Shown here: positions 25,727 to 32,450 of the stretch, piece by piece
How the letters are laid out: each line of letters starts with the position of its first letter
Numbering within the stretch: position 1 is the stretch's first letter
The notes under the pieces: generated by a model
The model's input: the letters and a program-made list of their open reading frames with translations, nothing else
Told to the model about the DNA's origin: nothing
Databases searched by the model: none
DNA from: an uncultured Bacteroidales bacterium
Lineage (GTDB): Bacteria; Bacteroidota; Bacteroidia; Bacteroidales; UBA932
NCBI GenBank assembly: GCA_944326305.1
Contig: CALVDL010000018.1
Span: 5,001 to 69,000 of the forward strand
Reading direction: 5' to 3'
Length of the DNA: 64,000 bases
Position numbers and translations under genes: made by a program

Positions 25727-26485
25727 ATTGTGCTCTGCCTGCGCCCTGTCAAATGCCGATGAGCGTTTGAGGATGAAGTTGGAGCCCAGGTATTTGGTGC
25801 GGACTTCATCATCGGAGGCAAGTGCTTCAGGTGTACCGCTCTGGAGGATGTTACCTTCGTACAGCAGATATGCCCTGTCGATGATGGCGAGGGTCTCACC
25901 GACGTTGTGGTCTGTGATTATGACCCCTATGTTCTTGTATTTCAGTTTGGCGATGATATACTGGATGTCCTCCACTGCTATGGGGTCCACTCCGGCGAAC
26001 GGCTCGTCAAGCAGGATGAATTTCGGGTCGATGGCCAGTGCCCGGGCTATTTCGCATCGCCTCCTTTCCCCTCCGGAGAGCTGTATTCCGAGGCTTTTCC
26101 TGACCTTGTGCAGGTTGAACTCGTCGATCAGTGATTCGAGCCTCTCTTTCCTCTCTGCTTTGGAGAACGAGGACATCTCCATGACGGACATTATATTGTC
26201 CTCCACGGACAGCCTTCTGAACACGGACGCCTCCTGGGCCAGATAGCCTACCCCTTTCTGTGCCCTCATGTACATCGGGAGTGATGTGATGTCTTCATCG
26301 TCGAGGAATATCCTTCCCGCATTGGGGACGATAAGTCCGGTTATCATGTAGAAGCTGGTGGTCTTTCCTGCTCCGTTCGGCCCGAGGAAGCCGACTATCT
26401 CCCCTTGGGATACCTCCATGGATACCCCCTTTACTACAGTCCGCACTCCATATTTCTTGACGAGGTTTTCGCAACGCAGTTTCAT
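25700..26485 (-). CDS. lptB: LPS-export ABC transporter ATPase LptB
   Basis: LptB powers lipopolysaccharide extraction from the inner membrane with LptF, LptG and LptC. The protein has 261 residues with Walker A GPNGAGKTTSF, Q-loop region YLAQEASVFRRLSVEDN, signature LSGGERRRCEIARAL, Walker B KFILLDEPFAGVDP and switch His in ITDHNVGETL. A C-terminal tail of about 20 residues (FDRAQAEHNKTTEKETI) goes beyond the E. coli protein, and its last codons form the terminator stem shared with the DUF4295 operon. It lies 20 bases downstream of dnaX on the same strand. Confidence 0.95.
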   Translation of the reverse strand: MKLRCENLVKKYGVRTVVKGVSMEVSQGEIVGFLGPNGAGKTTSFYMITGLIVPNAGRIFLDDEDITSLPMYMRAQKGVGYLAQEASVFRRLSVEDNIMSVMEMSSFSKAERKERLESLIDEFNLHKVRKSLGIQLSGGERRRCEIARALAIDPKFILLDEPFAGVDPIAVEDIQYIIAKLKYKNIGVIITDHNVGETLAIIDRAYLLYEGNILQSGTPEALASDDEVRTKYLGSNFILKRSSAFDRAQAEHNKTTEKETI

Positions 26486-26505
26486 GATTGTTCCGTTATA
26501 TAAGA

Positions 26506-28317
26506 TTATTTTACATCGAGGTCAAAGTCCTTTACAAGGTTTTTGACTTCTTCATTTTTTGACATCAGGTCCTTGGCCTGTTCGCTCGGCATGTATATGG
26601 TCTGTTTTACTTCCGTGTCCGGCAGCACGGCCACCCGGAGGTAGACTTTGTCCGACCCTGTGAGCTTCCTGAACGACTTTTCCAACTCGTGCAGCAGCTT
26701 CGATTCTATCCAGTCTTTTTGGGCGACGTTCAGTACGTTGAACGTCAGATATTTCGCTCCGTCCTGGAGGGAGATTTCAAGCGATGATGTGCTCAGGGTG
26801 TTGGAAAGCCTCGGTTTCGAGGCGTACATGGCCGCAAGGTCTTTCCATTTGAACCTCAGCACTTCATCTTCCGGTATTTCGGAGGATGATGCTGTTTCCT
26901 GGGTGTCGGCCGGGGCGTTTTCTTCTTTTCCTGACATCATGGCCTTTATCGACAGGGATGCAGGGGCTGCCGCACGTGCCTGGCGTCTGCGCTGCACGGG
27001 CGGTGTCTGGGCCTGGCCATCATCAGTCATCGGTCCTGGAGCAGCCTCCGGCCCTGCCGGAGCGGGCATACGGATGCCTCCCGGTGCGCCTGCCGCGGCA
27101 TCTGGAACAGGAGGGGACTTTACTTCGGGATCCCCCTGCGGCATCTCCTCTTTATGAACTTCCTGCCTTGCATGTGCCTGCCTCTCCGGTATCTCGGTCG
27201 GCCTTGCAGGAGCATCCTGTATTTTCTTTGTCAGGAAGCATAGCTTCATCAGTGCAAATTCAATGTGCAGCCTCGGGTTTATGCTCGTCCTGTAGCCAGC
27301 TTCGCAGGCCGTGGTGATGCTGAGCGCGTCGTAGAGCAGCTGCATAGGGCAGCGGGCTGCCTGTTCCCTGTATTTCTTTTTCAGAGACTCAGGCAGGTCG
27401 AGCAGGGCGTCGAGCCCGGCGTTCTTGCTTACCGCAAGATCCCTGAGGTGGGAGCTGAGTGCAGCCATGAAATGAAGTGCGTTGAACCCTTTCGACAGGA
27501 TTTCATCGAATTTTAGCAGGGCTGCGGCATAGTCGTTCTTGAGAAAGTCCTCCATGAGCATGAAACAGTGCTCGTAGTCCAGGACGTTGAGGTTTTTCAG
27601 TACATCCTGGTATTTTATGTCTGTCCCGCAGAATGCCACGGTCTGGTCGAAGATGGTCAGGGCGTCCCTCATGGCCCCGTCAGCCTTGTGGGCTATTACG
27701 TGCAGGGATTCGTCATCGACGGTTATGCCCTCTTTTGTGGCTATGTCCCGCAGGTTCCGGACTATGTTGTCCACCGTGATCCTGTTGAAGTCGTATGTCT
27801 GGCATCTTGACAGGATGGTCGGCAGTATCTTGTGCTTCTCCGTGGTCGCGAGGATGAATATGGCGTGTGCCGGCGGTTCTTCCAGCGTCTTGAGGAATGC
27901 GTTGAACGCCGCCTGGGAAAGCATGTGCACCTCGTCTATGATATACACGCTGTACCTGCCCACCTGCGGCGGAATCCGCACCTGCTCCATTAGCGCCTTG
28001 ATGTCATCTACCCCGTTGTTGGATGCCGCGTCCAGCTCGTGTATGCAGTAGGACCGCCCCTCGGCGAAAGAAAGGCACGATTCGCACTTGCCGCACGGCT
28101 CCATGTCCGGTGTGGGGCTGGAGCAGTTGATGGTCTTTGCGAATATCCTTGCCGTACTTGTCTTCCCGACGCCGCGCGGCCCGCAGAACAGGTATGCATG
28201 GGCAAGCTGCCCCCTCAGTATGGAGTTCTTCAGGGTCTGGGCGATATTGTCCTGGCCGATGAGTGTCCCGAAACTGTCCGGCCTGTATTTACGTGCTGAT
28301 ACTATATATTCTGACAT
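26506..28317 (-). CDS. dnaX: DNA polymerase III gamma/tau subunit
   Basis: This is the clamp-loader ATPase of replication, 603 residues. Walker A is GPRGVGKTSTARIFAK. Zinc-binding cysteines lie in INCSSPTPDMEPCGKCESC. Walker B is YIIDEVHMLSQAAFNAFLKTLEEPP, followed by the SRC sensor LPTILSRCQTYDF and domain III (about 245-370). The region of about 375-470 is a Pro/Ala-rich linker, and the C-terminal 130 residues form a small folded domain. I see no convincing frameshift site for a separate gamma product. Its promoter is divergent from the next gene. Confidence 0.95.
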   Translation of the reverse strand: MSEYIVSARKYRPDSFGTLIGQDNIAQTLKNSILRGQLAHAYLFCGPRGVGKTSTARIFAKTINCSSPTPDMEPCGKCESCLSFAEGRSYCIHELDAASNNGVDDIKALMEQVRIPPQVGRYSVYIIDEVHMLSQAAFNAFLKTLEEPPAHAIFILATTEKHKILPTILSRCQTYDFNRITVDNIVRNLRDIATKEGITVDDESLHVIAHKADGAMRDALTIFDQTVAFCGTDIKYQDVLKNLNVLDYEHCFMLMEDFLKNDYAAALLKFDEILSKGFNALHFMAALSSHLRDLAVSKNAGLDALLDLPESLKKKYREQAARCPMQLLYDALSITTACEAGYRTSINPRLHIEFALMKLCFLTKKIQDAPARPTEIPERQAHARQEVHKEEMPQGDPEVKSPPVPDAAAGAPGGIRMPAPAGPEAAPGPMTDDGQAQTPPVQRRRQARAAAPASLSIKAMMSGKEENAPADTQETASSSEIPEDEVLRFKWKDLAAMYASKPRLSNTLSTSSLEISLQDGAKYLTFNVLNVAQKDWIESKLLHELEKSFRKLTGSDKVYLRVAVLPDTEVKQTIYMPSEQAKDLMSKNEEVKNLVKDFDLDVK

Positions 28318-28335
28318 AACCGATATTGTAACCTA

Positions 28336-28343
28336 CAAAGTTA
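28336..28343 (-). promoter_or_regulatory. -7 box of dnaX
   Basis: On the minus strand TAACTTTG fits TAnnTTTG, about 18 bases before the dnaX ATG at 28317. Confidence 0.5.
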
Positions 28344-28356
28344 GGAAAATTATGTT

Positions 28357-28364
28357 TATCTTTA
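28357..28364 (+). promoter_or_regulatory. -7 box of the exported-protein gene
   Basis: TATCTTTA matches TAnnTTTG except the last base, about 15-20 bases before the start codons at 28379-28385. It is divergent from the dnaX promoter. Confidence 0.4.
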
Positions 28365-28378
28365 CGGCCTTTGGAGGA

Positions 28379-29233
28379 ATGATGATGAAAAAGATATTTA
28401 TTTTGCTTTTTGCCGCCATCCTTGTTCCGGTGGGCATGTCGGCACAGGCCCAGATTACTACAAAGAAGGTCAAGATAGAGGATTTTTCGGAGAAGGTGAC
28501 AAAGATTGTCCTTTCCGGGAACATATTCTATGACGCCTCCCTGAAGGAGGCGGTCAGGGAGCGCTGGGTGATCTCCCCGTACGAGTTCTGCTCTATGGCC
28601 GATTTCCAGAAGATGTGTACCGACGGGGACTATTATTTCCTCATAAAGGTGAAAGGGCAGTTCCGCAGGGAGTCTGAGCCTGGAATAGAGTTCCTTTCCC
28701 TGCTCAAGGGCGGAGAAGGGGCTGAGAAGGGGCTTGACAGCATGCTCGAGCTCATAACCTTTCCGTATGCGGCCGTCGAGTCCCCTTCCGGCAGGGAGAC
28801 TGTCTTCCTGCCTCTGATCCTTGACGCGATACAGAAACATGTGCTGTCTTCGATAGCTACGGACATAGTGGCCTACAGCCCGCTTTCCGCGTATTCAAAC
28901 AATATCGTGAAGATCAGGGACCGGAAGGTGATCATGGCCGAGGACGACCTGTCTGCGGAGGTGCTGCAGGACAGGGAGCGCTATCTCAAGGAGCCGCTTG
29001 TCGTCACGGATGTAGACTCAGCCGACAGCTATGTTACAGGGAATGACTCTGATGCGGTGGTGAGCTATACCGTATGCCCCGAGGATCCGGAGCCCGGGGC
29101 CTTCTGCTATAAGATGCTTATCGATGTCGGGGACGGGGAACTGTATTATTTCCGGAAGCACAGGATTACCAGAAAGACCGGCCCTGGTTTCCTTGTAGAG
29201 GACATTAAACGTATCGTTGAGGAACTGGACTGA
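28379..29233 (+). CDS. Exported protein of unknown function
   Basis: The product is not recognised. The frame is open far upstream, but a signal peptide begins at three consecutive ATG codons (28379, 28382, 28385): MMMKKIFILLFAAILVPVGMSAQ, with cleavage near SAQA. That gives 284 residues. The mature part is mixed alpha/beta with no repeats or metal motifs that I can name. Phrases such as WVISPYEFCSMADFQKM and YYFLIKVKGQFRRE recall domains that read an external state, but this is only an impression. It precedes the M16 peptidase gene with a short gap or overlap, so the two probably form an operon. Confidence 0.8.
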   Translation: MMMKKIFILLFAAILVPVGMSAQAQITTKKVKIEDFSEKVTKIVLSGNIFYDASLKEAVRERWVISPYEFCSMADFQKMCTDGDYYFLIKVKGQFRRESEPGIEFLSLLKGGEGAEKGLDSMLELITFPYAAVESPSGRETVFLPLILDAIQKHVLSSIATDIVAYSPLSAYSNNIVKIRDRKVIMAEDDLSAEVLQDRERYLKEPLVVTDVDSADSYVTGNDSDAVVSYTVCPEDPEPGAFCYKMLIDVGDGELYYFRKHRITRKTGPGFLVEDIKRIVEELD

Positions 29234-29249
29234 TAACGGCCTGTATAAT

Positions 29250-30482
29250 ATGATTGTCGGGAGAGCTGGCTGCGGGCTCGGATATGCAGTGAAGAAAAGC
29301 GGCGGGGCAGTGGCTTACTGCGCCCTGGGCATAAGGTGCGGGACCCGCAATGAGGACGGGTTCCACAGCGGAATAGCCCATTTCGTGGAGCACACCCTGT
29401 TCAAGGGGACGGAACACCGCAGGGCATCCTCCATCAATTCATATCTGGACAGGCTCGGAGGTGAGCTCAATGCCTATACCACTAAAGAGGAGATAGTCAT
29501 CCATGCCACTGTCCTTAAAGAGGATTTGCCCAAGGCCGTATCCCTGCTTTTCGAACTTGCCACATCTGCCACTTTCCCGGAAAAGGAGGTGGAAAAAGAG
29601 AAGGGTGTGGTGATAGACGAGATCAATTCGTACAAGGATTCCCCATCTGAAGAAATATATGACAGGTTCGAGGAACTTCTTTTCCACGGTCATCCGCTCT
29701 CTCGTCCTATATTGGGTACGGCGGCTTCCGTCAGGAAGATTACTGGAGGAGAGCTGCACAGTTTCATCAGGGAGAAATTCATCCCGGAGGACATGGTCTT
29801 TTCTGTGGTGGCAGATATACCCGAAGATCGTATGGAGAGGCAGGTGGAGAGGCTGTGCGACAGGTTTTTTGCGGGGATGGCAGCACGGTCCGCGCCTTCA
29901 TCCCGGGCCCTGCAGCCGGTGCGGATAGACAATGTGTTCGACAGGTCAGTCAACAAGCGCAACCATCAGGTCAACTGCATTATAGGGAGTCCGGCCCCGT
30001 CCCTGTACCAGACTGCCGAGAGGGTACCCGCAGCCCTGCTGTGCAATATTCTCGGCGGGCCTGCGAGCAATTCCATATTGAATTCTGTCCTGAGGGAGAA
30101 ATACGGGTGGGTGTACGGGGTGGAGTGCTCCTATACCCAGTATGCCGATACCGGGATAGCAGCTATCAGTTTCGGGTGTGAACGGGACAACTATGAGAAA
30201 TGCCTTGTGCATATCGGAAAGGAGGTGGTGAAACTTCAGGACACGCCTTTGGGGCCTAACAGGCTGAAGGCCGCCAAGAAACAGTTCCTCGGCCAGCTTG
30301 CAATAGTTTCCGACAACGGGGAATCCCAGTGCCTTTCCATGTGCAAGAGCCTTCTCGCATACGGTACGGTCATGTCCGACCAACAGACCAGGGAGATGGT
30401 GGAGGCGGTCACAGCCGCCGATATACTCGAATCCGCCAGGCGTATCTTCGGACCGTCATCCAGCCGCCTCATTTTCCTGTAG
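29250..30482 (+). CDS. M16 family zinc metallopeptidase (pitrilysin/processing-peptidase type)
   Basis: The start is placed at the ATG at 29250 (410 residues). An in-frame TTG at 29217 would overlap the previous gene by 17 bases. The inverted zinc motif is intact, HFVEH at 44-48 in GIAHFVEHTLFKGTEHR, and the downstream Glu ligand lies in EKEVEKEKGVVIDEINSYKDSPSE. The C-terminal half is the inactive second M16 domain (LREKYGWVYGVECSYTQYADTG). There is no clear signal peptide, so the enzyme is probably cytoplasmic, like the YmxG/MPP-beta-like single-chain forms. The substrate is unknown. Confidence 0.9.
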   Translation: MIVGRAGCGLGYAVKKSGGAVAYCALGIRCGTRNEDGFHSGIAHFVEHTLFKGTEHRRASSINSYLDRLGGELNAYTTKEEIVIHATVLKEDLPKAVSLLFELATSATFPEKEVEKEKGVVIDEINSYKDSPSEEIYDRFEELLFHGHPLSRPILGTAASVRKITGGELHSFIREKFIPEDMVFSVVADIPEDRMERQVERLCDRFFAGMAARSAPSSRALQPVRIDNVFDRSVNKRNHQVNCIIGSPAPSLYQTAERVPAALLCNILGGPASNSILNSVLREKYGWVYGVECSYTQYADTGIAAISFGCERDNYEKCLVHIGKEVVKLQDTPLGPNRLKAAKKQFLGQLAIVSDNGESQCLSMCKSLLAYGTVMSDQQTREMVEAVTAADILESARRIFGPSSSRLIFL

Positions 30483-30511
30483 CAGCCTGCTTTGCAGACT
30501 TTTGCATCTAC

Positions 30512-30555
30512 AAAAAAAGATGGCCCCAACAGTCGAAAGACTTTTAGGGCCATCT
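30512..30555 (-). terminator. Terminator of the hsp20 gene
   Basis: On the minus strand AGATGGCCC pairs with GGGCCATCT (9 bp), with an inner AGTC-tetraloop-GACT stem, followed by seven T. It also lies just after the convergent M16 gene and may stop transcription from both sides. Confidence 0.8.
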
Positions 30556-30583
30556 CTATAAGGTTTGTCAGGAGACCTGACAT

Positions 30584-31018
30584 TTATTTAACTTCAATCA
30601 CTTTCTTCGCTTCGTCTATGACGGCTTTCTGGATTTTCGGTATTTCGACATTCAGGACACCGTGCTCGACGTGTGCGCTGATCTGCTCTTTGTCTGCATC
30701 TTCCGGCAGTACCATGGTCTGCTGGAATTTTGAGTAAGAGAATTCGCGGCGGAGATAATGCCCGTGCTTCTTCTCCTGTTTCTCGTCGGTCTTCTTTTCC
30801 ATCTCGATGACAAGGTTGCCCTCATCGTTGATATGTACTTTGAAATCCTCTTTGGTCATCCCCGGGGCGGCAAGCTCCAGTTCATAACTCTTTTCATTTT
30901 CTAATACGTTGATGGCCGGAGCCGTAGCGTTCATCCTGTCCATCCAGTTGGTATCGAAAAAGTCATTGAAAATATCCGGTAACCAAGTCTGGTTATATCT
31001 TCTTCTTGCAGGTACCAT
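30584..31018 (-). CDS. Small heat-shock protein (Hsp20/alpha-crystallin family)
   Basis: This ATP-independent holdase binds unfolding proteins. The start is placed at 31018 (144 residues, MVPARRRYNQTWLPDIFNDF), because GGAGGG stands 8 bases before it. The alternative ATG at 31033 overlaps that ribosome-binding sequence. The alpha-crystallin domain (about 35-140) has YELELAAPGMTKEDFKVHI, GHYLRREFSYSKFQQTMVLPE and the A-x-x-x-n-G-V-L motif (SAHVEHGVLNVEIPK). The upstream region holds a sigma-54-like promoter and TGTCA repeats, and the leader has strong GC-rich dyads. Confidence 0.95.
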   Translation of the reverse strand: MVPARRRYNQTWLPDIFNDFFDTNWMDRMNATAPAINVLENEKSYELELAAPGMTKEDFKVHINDEGNLVIEMEKKTDEKQEKKHGHYLRREFSYSKFQQTMVLPEDADKEQISAHVEHGVLNVEIPKIQKAVIDEAKKVIEVK

Positions 31019-31093
31019 AATTAAACCCTCCATAAATTATAAATTTTTTAAATTAATTAAACACTCAATCCATTGTCCTTCCTCCGGTTCCTT

Positions 31094-31140
31094 CCGGGCC
31101 CCTTTTCTTGTCCCGGGGCCCCGGTCCTTTCGGCCGGACG
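31094..31140 (-). promoter_or_regulatory. GC-rich dyads in the hsp20 leader
   Basis: In an otherwise AT-rich leader there is a perfect 12-bp palindrome CCGGGGCCCCGG and a second pairing partner GGGGCCCGG, with a GTCC/GGAC stem nearby. They fall between the sigma-54-like element and the start codon. They could act as a thermosensor or mRNA stabiliser, or as a regulator site. This is inference. Confidence 0.35.
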
Positions 31141-31152
31141 CCTTGAATAATA

Positions 31153-31167
31153 TCAATCGATATGCCA
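31153..31167 (-). promoter_or_regulatory. Sigma-54-like promoter of hsp20
   Basis: On the minus strand TGGCATATCGATTGA matches the -24/-12 pattern TGGCAnnnnnnTTGC except the final C, with 12 bases between the two key G residues. No TAnnTTTG box is evident in this region. Confidence 0.4.
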
Positions 31168-31228
31168 TTGTCCGGAAAAGCCGTTTATGGCTCTGAAAAC
31201 AGGGAAAAATTTCAAAAAGAGGAAATTT

Positions 31229-31275
31229 TGTCATGTTTTAAGGGCAAATTGTCATTTAAAAGTGTCAAAATGTCG
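31229..31275 (-). promoter_or_regulatory. Repeated TGTCA motifs upstream of hsp20
   Basis: TGTCA (plus-strand reading) occurs at 31229, 31250 and 31263, with TGTCG at 31271. The first two are 21 bases apart, two helical turns. They lie about 60-120 bases upstream of the sigma-54-like box, the usual place for enhancer-protein sites. The rest of this 350-base gap holds nothing else that I recognise apart from the guaD leader. Confidence 0.4.
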
Positions 31276-31368
31276 CAATAGAGTGCCCCGACCGGACCGG
31301 AAGGGGAGTGGGGTGGCGGGCATTGGAAAAATTGTCGTAAATTGCGGCCGGTTAAAATTGGACAGAAA

Positions 31369-31836
31369 ATGACAAGAGACGAATTGATGAGGGCCGCCAT
31401 AGAGCTTTCTGTGCAGAATGTGGCCAATGGCGGAGGCCCTTTCGGCGCCGTGATAGCAAGGGACGGTGAGATTATAGCCACTGGGGTGAACCGTGTGACT
31501 GCCGAGCATGACCCTACCGCCCATGCGGAGGTGAGCGCCATACGTGCAGCAGCCAGGAAGCTTGGGACGTTCGATTTGAGCGGCTGCGAGATATATACTT
31601 CGTGCGAACCGTGCCCGATGTGCCTCGGGGCAATATACTGGGCACGTCTGGACCGGATGTTCTACGGCAATGACAAGAATGACGCAGCGTCCGCCGGATT
31701 TGATGACGCTTTCATATACAGGGAGCTGGAGCTTGAGCCCGGAAAGCGCAGGCTGCCGTCCGAGCGTCTCCTTCCGGATGAGGCCGCCAGGGCGTTCGAC
31801 GACTGGATGAAGAAAGAGGACAGGATAGAATATTGA
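31369..31836 (+). CDS. guaD: Guanine deaminase (GuaD-type nucleoside deaminase)
   Basis: The enzyme converts guanine to xanthine. The start at 31369 gives 155 residues, and an upstream in-frame start at 31342 adds nine non-conserved residues. The zinc-dependent cytidine-deaminase fold has GGPFGAVIARDG, the HAE motif in DPTAHAEVSAIR, and the PCxxC motif in TSCEPCPMCLGAIYWARL. The stretch NDAASAGFDDAFIYREL and the RxxPSERL-type tail are characteristic of GuaD rather than TadA. Length is close to B. subtilis GuaD (156). It is transcribed alone, divergently from hsp20. Confidence 0.88.
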   Translation: MTRDELMRAAIELSVQNVANGGGPFGAVIARDGEIIATGVNRVTAEHDPTAHAEVSAIRAAARKLGTFDLSGCEIYTSCEPCPMCLGAIYWARLDRMFYGNDKNDAASAGFDDAFIYRELELEPGKRRLPSERLLPDEAARAFDDWMKKEDRIEY

Positions 31837-31857
31837 TGTCCGGCCGGCTTTCCGGGG

Positions 31858-31992
31858 TCATAGGGCCTTTGTCATCCTGAAGTTGGTCATGTACAGGAGT
31901 CTGGCCTTTGCCTTCTGCTCTTTTTCTACGGTATAGCCGTGCCTTTCTGCGGTGCGTCTGTGTGTGTCTTTAATTGCTTCCGGTGCAGTCAT
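31858..31992 (-). CDS. Possible small basic protein, 44 residues
   Basis: A short frame (MTAPEAIKDTHRRTAERHG ... RMTKAL) runs from 31992 to a TGA at 31858. The product would be strongly basic and helical. A TAATTTTA box lies about 30 bases upstream on the same strand. No family is recognised and it may be chance. The surrounding 31837-32123 stretch holds no other gene that I can support. Confidence 0.3.
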   Translation of the reverse strand: MTAPEAIKDTHRRTAERHGYTVEKEQKAKARLLYMTNFRMTKAL

Positions 31993-32093
31993 GGATTATC
32001 GTATATTGGCTTCTTGCGGCCATAAAATTACGCAGAAAGTCTGTAACTGCCACGTGAAAACTCGGGAAATTATGGGAAGTCGGGAATTTTGCG

Positions 32094-32101
32094 TATATTT
32101 G
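32094..32101 (+). promoter_or_regulatory. -7 box before the small Cys-rich ORF
   Basis: TATATTTG fits TAnnTTTG, 22 bases before the ATG at 32124. No -33 TTTG is seen. Confidence 0.4.
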
Positions 32102-32123
32102 AGGAGGCTTAATGCATTTAGTT

Positions 32124-32288
32124 ATGACACTTTCAGTAACTTGCCCGGTTTGCAGACGTCAGGTTACGGTAGAGTTTAAGCCTGGCGTTTGTTCAGTGGC
32201 TGTCGGCAAATGCAGCGGACACCACCTCGTCAGGGTCGGCTATATCTGGAATGTCCGGAAACAGCCGATCATAGCATGGATGAATTAA
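32124..32288 (+). CDS. Possible small Cys/His protein, 54 residues
   Basis: The frame encodes MTLSVTCPVCRRQVTVEF followed by ...CSVAVGKCSGHHL... and ends in ...IIAWMN. One CxxC pair near the start plus later Cys and His residues suggest a small zinc-ribbon-like fold. It has a well-placed -7 box upstream and a strong hairpin right after its stop, so it looks like a compact single-gene unit. No family is recognised. Confidence 0.5.
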   Translation: MTLSVTCPVCRRQVTVEFKPGVCSVAVGKCSGHHLVRVGYIWNVRKQPIIAWMN

Positions 32289-32296
32289 AGCATTTG

Positions 32297-32331
32297 AGAG
32301 GATGCACCGGCCAGTTTCCGGTACATCCTCT
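32297..32331 (+). terminator. Hairpin after the small Cys-rich ORF
   Basis: AGAGGATG-C-ACCGG pairs with CCGGT-A-CATCCTCT (13 bp with one mismatch), loop of 7. Only a short non-T tail follows, so termination would be weak. The rest of 32332-32450 shows only the leader of the next gene. Confidence 0.45.
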
Positions 32332-32450
32332 TGAAGTGTCAGGTGCCATCATCCGGTGCCTCGGGGTGGCAGGCGGCACCGGTGAAAAGAAATCCGGTTG
32401 ATACTGATTTTACATTATGTTTGGATATACATACATCAAGGTGGCCTTAT

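Noticed and set aside
27360..27380. Possible frameshift site in dnaX (A-rich codons for KKK)
   Set aside because: It falls inside domain III, too early to give a working gamma form, and no stimulatory stem is evident.
31837..32450. Degenerate transposon or tRNA remnant in the guaD-MutS gap
   Set aside because: I found no terminal repeats, transposase fragments or cloverleaf. Only two small frames and a hairpin can be supported.
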